This document shows positions 1-12,800 of a stretch of DNA of 64,000 bases, piece by piece. The notes beneath the pieces were generated by a model that was given only the letters and a program-made list of their open reading frames with translations, had not been told where the DNA came from and did not search any database. The DNA is from Argopecten irradians (taxonomy: Eukaryota; Mollusca; Bivalvia; Pectinida; Pectinidae). The stretch lies in assembly GCF_041381155.1 (NCBI RefSeq), contig NC_091134.1, positions 1,546,001 to 1,610,000 on the forward strand. Reading direction: 5' to 3'. Every line of letters starts with the position of its first letter. Within the stretch, counting starts at the first letter, position 1. The position numbers were made by a program, and so were the translations under genes.

Positions 1-883
1 ATGGCATGAGTTTAAATATCGATAAAAAAAATTTCCATGAAAAACCTCATTTATAAGGCCGAATGTAGGTCCTTTGCATTAAAAAACTGCTATGCTGATT
101 TACAGTTAAATGTTGGTTAATCTTTGAAACACTAGCAAAGTTCATTGTATAATAGTATCAAGACTGTTATGGCCATTTTATAACTTTGACAGAAAATTAA
201 AGTGAAAGTATTTTACAAGATGCATGGGTGACTATGTTGGAAATCATTGTGTCGTTAGTCACCTCTGGATCATAAATTCATTCAAAACATGTTTGATAAA
301 TTTCCCATTGTTTACTTCACCAGTTTTCCTTCACCTCAAAACCTAGGACATCCTCATATGAAGCAATCTTTTAAAATAAATTCATAACAACAACAAAAAT
401 AGTCGACAAAACAGTTGACAAACTTATACAACAATCTAGTCTCTTACCAAAAAAATGAGGAAACAACTTATTTACATCATTTTCTTCTTTATTCACTTGT
501 GCGAACAGTCATACACCCATGAATGACCAGTAACCCCCTTTCAGACAGAGTGCTCATCGTAGTTGTAAATCCTGATGGCATCTTAAAATGCAAACAATTG
601 GTTTACCTAGACAAAGTTTTGCACCATGATTGCCAACAACTGTCATTCACCATTGATCATACCATGTTTGTATCCAATAGAATTTGTTTTCAGACGTCTG
701 AAGACTTTTAACACAAGAATAACTTTTAGTTATCACATAATCACATCTCTGTTGACCTCCTATGATATAGTCCAGTTCTATTTTCACATGACGGATAATA
801 ATCAGAGAGTTTTGATGTGAAGTTCCTGTGTAGGATTGTTGAGTCCCCTAAGTTGTGCTGCGTAGTCAATAAACTGTGTCCCC
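1..883. other. 3' flank/3'UTR of INTS11, no gene seen
   Basis: AT-rich sequence downstream of the INTS11 stop. Short open frames here show no recognisable protein and no codon-use signal. Part of it is presumably the INTS11 3'UTR. Confidence 0.5.
488..493 (-). terminator. candidate INTS11 poly(A) signal
   Basis: AATAAA on the minus strand about 390 bases past the INTS11 stop codon. It is the first canonical hexamer I noticed downstream; the window shows no independent proof of cleavage there. Confidence 0.35.
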
Positions 884-3800
884 TCAGGTAACTAGTTCAG
901 ATTTCAGCAGCTGTAACAGATAGCTACCAACATCTTCATCCTGAAAAAAATGTGAGGTGATTTCAGTATTTTTATAATTATTATAATTCAAATAAGAAAT
1001 AAATACCATTACAGTTTTATGGAACCTGGGCAGTACTCAATGAGAAGGGACGGTAATCGCCACCTTTCAGTTCCTAACTGGTGCATTAAAATCAAAGGGA
1101 CCACTAGGTGAGACTATTTTTTACATTTTTACAAATAACAATGAAGCAACATAATTCTGAATTTGTTGTAGTTCATCCTTTATTCAAACAAAACCAACAT
1201 TATTGACAAATCCACAATAATGATAAATCTTCTGTTTGATATCATATAAATTCCTATACAAGCTGAACGATTACACAGGGCCCAGTTCATCAATATTTTA
1301 AACTTAAGTTAAAGTTACCTCATACGACCAGGACACAAGGACAGACTTGGACTCCTCATCTCCAGACACTTGGACAAGGACTGAATCGGAAATTGTGATA
1401 CTGCCATCGGAGGAGTAGTGCGTCGGAAAATCCTTCAGTTGGCTGTAAGAAATGTTAAAACAATTTAAGCTATATATACAATACATATGGTATCACAATG
1501 ACTGTAATGCTGTAATTTTCACATTATTATAGGATATCTATGTTTGTTTGCGAAGCACAAAAAAACCTTTGGATCGGCACATAATTTTTTTTTTTATTTT
1601 TTTTAATGTTTTAAGTTATCAAACTTACATTTAATAATAGTGTAGACATGATGTTAAAGGCCCACTACCTTTCCGAAACGGCTTTTAATTTTTAAAACGG
1701 GAATGTAAAACAAGATCGATAATTTTGCAGAGTCTTTAAAATTATTAACTTACCGTTAATACTACATTTGTCATCACCTTCTGAACAATTTAATTAAAAT
1801 AAATAAAATGTTTATTTTCATAACGCGGGTCGTCCTAAATACCGCGCGGTAGTTGACTATGACTACGCCAGACGGCAAGACAGCGAGTTGACTCTCCACT
1901 GTTTTCATATATTACGCAGGAAATCTTGCATATGTTTGGTGTTGTAATCTTATTTTAGGTCATCGGTATGCATTTTCTGATGTTATTAATGTTTTTTAAG
2001 AAACCTTTATAAGTTACTCCGGAGAGGTAATGGGCCTTTAACTGCCAGATCTCCTTGTGGTACTTACCTCTTCACCAGCTGGTATATCTTATCCGCTGTA
2101 CCTGTGGTGGGTCCTTCCTCGTCAAACGACAGTGTTGACGTAAACCGTAGCTGGTGCTCTGCCAGACCAAAATCCTTCAGCGCATCAGCTGGATCTATCA
2201 GTTGTAACTTCTGCATTACAAACAAAACAGATTATCAATGATAAGTGTATGATAGTTCTTACATATATGTATGTCTTTGACATATTGATATTAATGAGAT
2301 ATTTAAAAAAAAAAAAATTCATAAAACAAATAATAATTTTATCTATAATTGAACTAGAAGGCCTCCGAATAAATGACTGAACCACTAGGGAATCAGACTC
2401 TACAGTAAATTAGTCCCTATTAATTTACAATGAAAATACATGTAATTCATATACCATGTGATTCTCGATAACCTTAATGTGGTACTAATATCTCCAGTGG
2501 TGATGGATGGTCACTCTTTTTAATCTTACCGCTGAAATGACGTTACATTCCATCACCAATACTCTTACACAAACATAATCATCTATCAGGTGGTACGTGA
2601 ATTATTCTCATTATATGCTACTTCATATAGGTAATATAGGTAATATACAGTAGCTCCTATTTTCATACAATATGATACCTGGATGTGTAGACACTTACAC
2701 TTCCCTTCATCACGAGAGCACCGTGTAAAACCCTCGGCCTCTTGGCATCAGGTGGCAGTAGGCCTGTGGAGAGGTAGGAAAAACTTACATTTCATACTAC
2801 ATGTATGTAAATCCTATAGAGATACAGTGTCATTGAATTAAAAGAAATTAGGAACACAAATTATCATCACAAATGATTTATTCATCCAAAGAGAATGACA
2901 TGATGAATTAAAGTTTTGACTTTATCGTTAATAGGAACATTAAGCTATTAAATAGAATTAAGATTTTAATTTGAACAAGACACATGGTTTTTCTTAATCT
3001 GAACAAAAAAATAACATTTTACGGGTTTGATCAGTGAGTTTCCACCGTCAGAGAGACTGGAGAAAACCAGTTCTTAGTATTAGGTTGTTACCTATAAAGT
3101 TAGACTTACCGACTTTAGAGGCTTCCCTTTTCAGTAAAGACAATGAGATATCTATAATGTTCGACTTACCGACTTTAGAGGCTTCCCTCTTCAGTAAAGA
3201 CAATGAGATATCTATAATGTTAGACTTACCGACTTTAGAGGCTTCCCTTTTCAGTAAAGACAATGAGATATCTATAATGTTCAACTTACCGACTTTAGAG
3301 GCTTCCCTCTTCAGTAAAGACAATGAGATATATCTATAATGTTCAACTTACCGACTTTAGAGGCTTCCCTCTTTAGTAAAGATAATGAGATATCTACAGG
3401 TATGTTGTGTTTCGTCTCCATCACAGCTGTCTCACCATTGGCTGGCATGAAACAGTCAATACCTGTCAGGTAAAGAAAAACATAAATAGGACGGTGTCCT
3501 CCCAAAATATATGTAAAACACTGTGTTTATATAAAATTAAATACCTAATGGGTCACCAAAACTTCATAGGGCAAAGTTCTCAAAAAACTGAACATCTTAA
3601 CACTCTTAAAGCTCCCATCTTTGTGAAAACTAAACAGGGAGACGATTACATGCATATAAATACACTTATTAAATGTTTCGGAAAAAAAACAAATTATGAA
3701 AGTTTATAATTATTATCACAAAATAACATTATCATATTACCATATGTTATTTAGCTTATTAAACATCTTGAGTTTGCACAACTGATTCAGAAAGAATTTC

Positions 3801-6800
3801 TTAAAACTAAAAAAGTGATCAAAGAAAAAATGAAAACAAATAGAGGCATTTGATGATAAGAATTTGAGACGGAAATGTATCAGATTCAAAGCACAAAAGA
3901 TATCATTTGCAGAAAATTAATCTCAAAGACAAAATATAAATTTGACTTCTTCATTTTTTGTTTGAATTTTGCTTTGATAGAAATAGCATATTTGACTTTC
4001 TGAATATTTGTTTGTTGTAGACTTAGTTTTGATGATCTAGCTTTGCAAATCTGGCATTTTGAAATTTGTTTATTTACATATTTGAGGAACTGTGTAAATG
4101 TGATTTTATGGATTTCTGTTTGATTTTTGTTTTGAGGAACTTTATAAAGCTGACTTATAGTGAGACTGAATTTTGTTTTGTGATACTTTCACATCAGACT
4201 TTCTAAATTCTTGTTTGACTTTGTTTTGAGGAACTTGTACATCTGAGACTTACTGAATTCTTGTTTGATTTTTGTTTTGAGGAATTTGTACATCTGACTT
4301 ACTAAATTCTTGTTTGATTTATGTTTTAAGGAACTTGTACATCTGAGACTTACTGAATTCTTGTTTGATTTTTGTTTTGAGGAATTTGTACATCTGACTT
4401 ACTAAATTCTTGTTTGATTTATGTTTTAAGGAACTTGTACATCTAAGACTTACTGAATTCTTGTTTGATTTTTGTTTTGAGGAATTCCATCTTGACAGCC
4501 TCCCCATGTACTAGTAGGACATTACTTGGTTCACACTGACTGATGAGCTGCATGATACCCTTAGCATCAGCATGGGCACTGAACGACATGTACTCTACAG
4601 CTAGCTTAACGTCCAACTGAAATACACAGCAAAAAGGCACAAGTTGGTTACATTTATGTGTTAATAATAATATTCAAGCTTCTTTAAGTTCTTCAAGCTT
4701 ATATTCAAGGGAGATTAATGTATGCAATAAAAATCTTGTAAACTATTAGTTTAACAAGAGGCCCAGAGGGCCTGTATCGCTCACCTGGTTTGAAATGCCA
4801 AGTAATATTCTGAATTCTGTTCCCCTTCCCCCAAGGATGTTTATGGCCAAATTTGGTCACAATCCAAGTAAAACTCTAGGACAAGCAGCGATTTATAGGA
4901 TTTACCTCTATTTCCCCTATTGGGCCCCACCCGTCCTGCCCCCGGGGGCCAGAGCCAAATTTATACAAGTCTTTCCCCTTCCAAAAAGGATGTTTGTGGC
5001 CAAATTTGGTCACAATCCATGCAGAACTCTTGGACAAGTATGATAATAGGATTTACCTCCCCCTATTGGGCCCCCCCCCCCCCCCCGGGACCAGAGCCAA
5101 CATTTATACAAACTCAGTTCTTATTCTCCCAAGGATATTTCTGACCAAATTTGGTTACATTCCATGCAGAACTCTATGACTAGTAGCGATTTAAAGGATT
5201 TACCTCTATTTTGTTTTATACAAGTTCTGTTCCCCTTCCCCCAAGGATGTTTGTGGCTAATTTTGGTTACAATCCATGCAACACTCTAGGACAAGTAGCG
5301 ATTTAAAGGATTGATCTCTATTTTCCCTATTGGGCCCCGCCCCTCCTGCCCCCGGGGGGTCAGAGCCATAATTTATATTAGTTCTGTTCCCCCTCCCCCA
5401 AGGATGTTTGTGGCCAAATTTGGTTACAATCCATGCAACACTCTAGGACAAGTAGCGATTTATAGGATTTACCTCTATTTCCCCTATTGGGCCGGCCCCT
5501 CCTGCCCCCGGGGGTCAGAGCCAAAATTTATACAAGTTCTGTTCCGCCTCCCCCAGGATGTTTGTGGCCAAATTTGGTTACAATCCATGCAGAACTCTAT
5601 GACAAGTAGCGATTTAAAGGAAATGTTGACGGACGGAAGGACGACGGACGGACGGACGATGGACGCCGCGCCATGACATAAGCTCACCGGCCCTTCGAGC
5701 CAGGTGAGCTAAAAATCACTACAAATCTGTTTCAAGCAAAGAAGCATTACAATAATATCTAACTAAATGATGTAAATAATCTAAAAAAGCAGTTTTGAAT
5801 CAAAACATGAAAATAAAATTTGTTTGAATTAAAGTGCCTAGCCAGTAAATATATACGTTTTCACTTGGTAGTTTGAAAATTACTTCCCCTTCCTTAACGT
5901 TAAACAGATATTTAATAATTACTTCCCTTTCCATACAGATATTTGATAATAAGATCATGATAAATAATATAATGCTTCCTGATACCATATCTAAATCTCT
6001 GTATGATTTGTTTCTTAGGTTTGATGCCATATAAACAATAAGAGTCAAATTGATAGAGGCATTTTACCTCACTTAGAGAAAAGAAATGTCTACACTGTAC
6101 ATACCATTTGTTTGTTTTCCATTTCCAGTTTTCGGATGCCATTGAGAATTTTATGTCCAACAGTCCCAGCTACACAGTAACCAGGCATAATTACCTATTA
6201 AATGAATGACAAAATAGGATAAATCGAAAAGGGACTAAGGGTCATCTGACTACCTGTAGCACATAAATAATGTACCTCTAAGTCAGTAACACATTCCAGG
6301 AAACTAAATACACATTTATAAGAAGAGTTAATAATGAAAATTGACCAAAATCAGTCAAGTAAAATTTCAGCTGAATCTGAAATTTAAAAGGAAGCTTTTT
6401 AACAGCTTTTTTGGACAGCTGAGGTGGCCACCATGTATTTCAGGAAATTTCAAGCAGAACAAGAAGAATCCACACACTGTTTTTTATATAATCTATGGTG
6501 GAATCATAACGCAGCAAACAATTCACCTTTAACAGATATAAAAGTTTGATGGGTGGAGTCATTTTTCACCTTTGAAAATGAATTAAGAGTTTGGACAGAA
6601 TTTTTTATTACAAACCATATTTTTATCATTTGGTGCCCAGCGTCTAAAGATCTGTAGTGAAAGCCCAGCATGCAACATTCCCGGGGTAGCAAACACAACC
6701 ATTGGTCCGGGGTTGTCAATGTAGGCACGATCAAATGGCTGGAAATGAAAACTTGTCAGATTAATATGCTTATTTGTTTGTATTATGTATGTATGTATTC

Positions 6801-9800
6801 AATATATCCACATGTATCATCTGCTATGATAAGCAGTTGGCTAGGCATACACTGAAGTTCTGTTAGAACCAATTTCTACCAATCAAATTACATTTATTAT
6901 ATGGTCCCCTGACTTTTGTGAAACTTTATGATGCTAGATCATACAACCCTAACCCTAGTGGTGATCTTAAACTTAAAAAGTCCAAAGGTACCATTCTATC
7001 GCCATGACAACCAAACAGATCTTCAATTTCTGTAAGCTTGATTAAAATGTTTTCATCCATATTGTCTCCTTGTGACTTTCATTGATACTTTCTGCGACCT
7101 TGATCTAAATTCTATCAAACTCACCTTGATGTGTTTGAATTCGAACATGTTTCTCTGTACAAAAGTCTTTTTGATCTTCTGACTCGTCCAGGTAATGAAT
7201 AGTTTGTAGTAGTGGTTAGCCTGTTGAGGAGAAACCAAGATTTACTAGGTACATCATCTATTAATTGTTTCCTAATTATGAGTATTATAAAGATTATGGA
7301 GAAAATATGTCAGAACAATTGATAGCAATATCATTCCGACAAAAGAGAAATGTATTTTTAGTGGGCTTGATAACAGTTAATATCCTTTTTAAAAATCTTG
7401 AAATGTACCTTTTCTGTCAGTCCTAGAGAGAAATAGACTGGAACTTTGAGATTCATCCGATCCCAGTAGGTCTCCAATAGGATGCACAGCTCCTGGGCAC
7501 GTCCTAAAGCAAACACCGGAATCAGTACCTGGAAACCAATAAACAAAGTGATTAGGCCAAAAAAAAATAATACGTCTGTGTAGGGTTACCCGACCAACCC
7601 TAATTTTTTAGGCCCCGACCCTTAAAAAAGTTAAAAGTCGGGATTTCGATCTCAGAATTCTGTTCCGGCCATTATTTTAGAGTGAATGACACTAAAAACA
7701 AATCCTCCCGACTGACTGACCCTATTTTTTTTTTGCCAATCTAAACCTAAACAGACATATTTTTTTTGGCCTTAGTTATTCCATTTTGTTTTCTGTAGCT
7801 TGCTAAGCTTTTATATGGCATAACTATGGTTTACATTGCTGTGTGTCGTCATCAATTTTGACACATAGTAACGTCCCTGTGATGATGCTCTGATGAAAAT
7901 GCTTGAAAGCAATTGCAATTTCATCATTTCTGTTTTAAGTATGGGAGAAAAATAATCAAGTATGTGTCTGTCAAGTAAAAAATCGTGTAAGATTGAAATG
8001 ATTTTTAATTTTCTACTCGCCTTTCCTCCTTTCTCGACACAATTATGCACCTTCTTCAGGAAGTCTCGCTCACGGCACCTTTTAGAGTCGCGGATCGTCG
8101 TGGCGTAGGTAGACTCGGTGATCAGTAAGTCAGGACGACATTTATCAATCCACGCGGCTCCAAGATGTCGGTCTGGAGTCATATTGTAGTCACCCTAGTC
8201 ATCATACAAATCAATTGATGTACATGTGTAAGTAATACTTACTAACATAACTTCACGAATATTATGACTGATTAAAACCACACTATACGTAACTATCAAC
8301 AAAAAGTCCAGTTAGATTTCATCCCGATATTGTTAGTAGCTGTAGTTGAAATTAAGTTTTATCAAAGAATATTTGAACTGATTTCTTAATAACTTCGTTA
8401 CAGTAGTTGTTGAAAGTCGATACTTGGAAAAATGCCTTCATTTTAAACAGGTCGCTATAGAATTTACGATTATTGCCAAAGAGTTTGGACAGACGTTACA
8501 TAGTTACGGTAGTCAAATGATGTTCTTGGCAACAAAGTCACAATGTCGGCTTACCTCGGTTTGTTTGACTAAATGGGGGCCACCGAGCGATGTTCAATAT
8601 TTATTTGATATTTGACAAAAGTTTCCGAATCACGATCACTCATCTTGACTTTGATTTAGTCCTTTCTCTGCATGATTTACAACAAGATATTTTTTTTAGC
8701 ATTTGAATTTTCACATATTGTCACAGGAAAACATTTGTATTGCATTAGGGCTTAGTATGAATAATTCATTATAACCTGTGTCGTCCGTGAATTCGGTGAG
8801 CAGGAAAACTTTCAAAGCATAGGGTTTTGTATAAATTTATATAAGCGTCAAGCTATTTATTTTGCTGTTAACATTAAATTGTTTCTTTTAACTTATTTGA
8901 TAGCTACCTAATGTAATTAGTCAGACCTCATGTAATTTTACAAATTACGAGCCAACTCAAAACTTTGGTGTTAAATCTTGACTTGCTGAAACTATTTACT
9001 CAACCAATTGTTTGTTTATTCAGTGGTAAAAAGATTTATTCATTGTATTGTTCACTGTTTTTGTAATATATATTTCATATGCAATACAATATGATGCATT
9101 TTATATACGTTGTTTAGTATGAGCCTAACACCATATTGTGGAAACATGAAACAAATATTTGCAACATTCTATACAGAGAAACAAAGAAGAAAATGACTTA
9201 CAAATTACAAACTTACAAAATCATAGCCCCCTCTCAGCTCATCTGTATAAACTTACTGTGTACACAACAGACTGCTGTCCAACTTTGATATGGAACATTG
9301 CTGCTCCAAGTACGTGGCCAGCGTAGTATGCTTTGATCTCCATCTCATCATCAACCTGTTTAGGACAACTGAACACTAAATAAAGTACAAATATACAGAC
9401 TGGGCATTGGTTATGAGGTGAACAGACAATTTTGCCCTGCTACATGCATTAGAATTTAGCTATATAACCATTACTTGCATTGACCATATGCATTCTTGAT
9501 CACAAAAAGGAACATCCAATATGATTTTCTTGGTACAAAAGGCAAAGTCTTTATAATGACATTTAAATTCATGTTCTAAAACATTGATCAGCTCAATATT
9601 TTACAAAAGACATCAAAGATAACATTAATTTCATATTAAAATGTTTGAGAAGGAGTGAGAAATATCACTTTCAGAACTTGTTGATGAAGGAGGACAACTC
9701 TGACCTGCATTGTCTGATGTAGGTTGACAGCTATGACCTTTTTCATACATGTTTTGATCATTTCTGACGTGAAAAAATTGGTTTCTCCTTTTCTCTCTAC

Positions 9801-12800
9801 TGTAATTTTTCTGTAATCCTCCTGAAATATAAATGATAAATAGATAATTAAATAATTATTACAATAGAAATTAAATAAATAACTATTACAATACAAGAAA
9901 TTGCAAAGACAGACTGTTGTGGGAGCTAGAGATGGAAAGTAGATTATGACGTATCAAAAATTTCCAAATTATTTACTACATAAAGAGTGCCTTCGTAAGT
10001 CAATATCTGATGGGTATATAAGTGTATGATAATTGAAATTCCTCTGATACCAATAATTTTCTAGACTTCATTAAACTTATCTATAACTTGAAATGTTACC
10101 TACCAAGAGAATGGGACAAATAGCTTTTGTTGGATGTGTCATGTATATTGGTCCATCAAAGCCTACCATCTCTGACATGTAAGGCAGGGCGCCACAGTGG
10201 TCCAGGTGAAAGTGGCTGAGAACATTAGAGAAGAACTAATTAGAATACAGTTGGTGACATTTATAGTAAATAAAGATGCTCCACTGCCGACAGAGCATAT
10301 ATGGTATTCATCATTTGAACAATAATTGGTGTTTAATAGTATATATACATATACCTAATTAAACAACAAATAACATAAAATAATTTATTTCGCATTTGGT
10401 GCAAGCACAATCATTACTTCATTCCATATTAGATATAGTGCCACAGATTTTTTCCGGGATGCAATTAATTATTTTTCATATTTTTAACTTAAAGTAAAAT
10501 TAGAAGCTGAAACTTTTGAATGGTAGTAATGGTGAAAAATAAGTAACTTTTGTAACTGAAAAAAATACTAAATCCTCTGTTCCTGTTTTTGATAGTGAAA
10601 AAAATACCATTTGTCAGCGATGGACCATCTTTAAACATTATTTTAAGGTTATAATAAGGTCAGGTGAATAAGGTTTGGTTTTAATTGTCTTTAAGGCCTT
10701 TTATCACGTGATAAACCACACTTCTGATGTTTGAATAAAATTTCAGAGTTCCCAGACAAGAAAAAAATATTTAACTTTGTACCAAGAAATGGCAAATGCT
10801 CTTTATGACTTAGGTTCTGCTTACTCAAAGGAAACTCATCATGATATGTTGTGCAAATACTTAGTCAAACAAGAGGGCCATGTTTTCATGTTGTTTGACA
10901 TCAATTAAAGGCACATTACCTTTCCGGAGCAAAATATAAAGGTTTCTTAAAAAGCATTGATAACACCAGAAAATGCATACCGATGATCTAAAATAAGGTT
11001 ACGACACCAAACATATGCAAGATTGCCTGCGTAATATATGAAAACAGTGGAGAGTCAATTCGCTGTTTGCCGTCTGGCGCAGTGATAGTCAACTACCGCG
11101 CGGTATTTAGGACGATGGCGGGAAATGATAAATGTAGTATTAACAGTAAGTTAGTAATTTTTTTAGGACTCTACAAAATTATCGATCTTGTTTTACATTC
11201 CCATTTTAAAAATTAAAAGCCGTTTCGGAAAGGTAGTGGACCTTTAAAACCCCTATAGACCAATTTTCATTGAGATCGGAGACTGAAACCTTAAAACAGG
11301 AAGTAGGCCAGCGGCCATCTTGGAATACCAAAAATCTTTAAGAAAATGTTGTATGTTGTTCGGCATCAATTAAAACCTTTATAGACAAATTTTTCATTGA
11401 GATCGGAGACCGAAACCTGAAAACAGGAATTGGGACAGCTAAAATTAAGAAAATTTGCCATTTTGGGGCCCCACCCCTCAGCCCCTAGGGGTCAGACCAG
11501 ACTCTTTTATATAAAATATGATTGTCCTTCCCAAATGATGTTTCACACCAAATATGGATGAAATTCATCCAAGGATGAAGGAGTAGTAGGATATTAAAGC
11601 TAAAATTAAGAAAATTTGCCCTTTTGAGGCCCCATCCCTAAGCCCCTAGGGGTCAACAAGGGTCATTTATATAAAATATGATTGTCCTTCCCCAATGACG
11701 TTTCACACCAAATATGGATGAAGGAGGAGTAGGATTTAAAAGCTATAATTAAGAAAATTTGCCCTTTTGGGGCCCCGCCCCTCTGCCCCTAGGGGTCGGA
11801 CCTATCTCATTTATATAAAATATGATTGTCCTTCCCCAAGGATGTTTCACACCAAATATGGATGTAATTCACTCAAGGGTTTAGGAGGAGTAGGCTTTTG
11901 TATAAATAGTTTTACGCACGATGCACGGCAAACTACCATGTTACATAGTATATTATACTAATAAGTTTTTATCACCAGAGATTCAAGACAGAAAGAAATG
12001 GAAATGTGCCTTCTATATATGTTTCTTTTACCTGATAATTACACAATCCAGGTGTTGTGTCAGTCTGCCTTCCTTGGTGATGTAGGTAAAATCAGGAAAC
12101 CGTCGCTTTAAATCAACAAAAATTATATATACATAATTTATAACCGTACATTTGACTACAGTATGCAAAAGTATGCTAGAAAGGTAATTAACTCTCTATC
12201 ATATTCATTTTATCAAATTAAAATGGTTTTATTTCAAAATACAGTCATGCAAACCTTGTCCCCTTGAAGTTGATAGGACATCTTCATTACTCTACAGTTC
12301 CAGATAAGTTATAAAAATAGGTTTATGGTTCTTTGTTGAAGTTGATACCATGTGAAAATATCTTATTACACATGTAATACCCTCATTGATAGCTATACAT
12401 ATACTAGTGTTAATTGTTAAGTAAAAGGACATTCTATGATGATTTAAAAGATCACTGTTTCAAAAAATATCTTGTCTATCTAATTTCTTTATAACTTGCA
12501 AAGTTTTGAAAGTTAATTGTAAAATTTAGAAGATATAATTTTTGCACAACACAGATCAATGATATGACAATTAGGATTTTCATTCTCCATTCTGAACAAC
12601 AATAACTTTCATACATACCTCATCATTGTAGCCCATGTGCATTCCACAGTCCAGCATGACATTTTTACCGCCAATAGAAAGCAAAATACAGCTACGACCA
12701 ACATCTAAAGGTTACAAAATTTGTTGTTATACTATTTTTTATTAAATATATCCTGTTCATCGCTTTTCATTAATTTTCATTATTTTTAATTTTTTACAAT

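Noticed and set aside
3034-3339. Repetitive 101-residue plus-strand frame and its 91-residue minus-strand counterpart
   Set aside because: Both are by-products of the 60-bp array derived from INTS11 exon 14; no separate gene.
4795-5687. Several overlapping frames, proline-rich, on both strands
   Set aside because: They follow the C+G-rich monomers of an interspersed repeat, not a coding gene.
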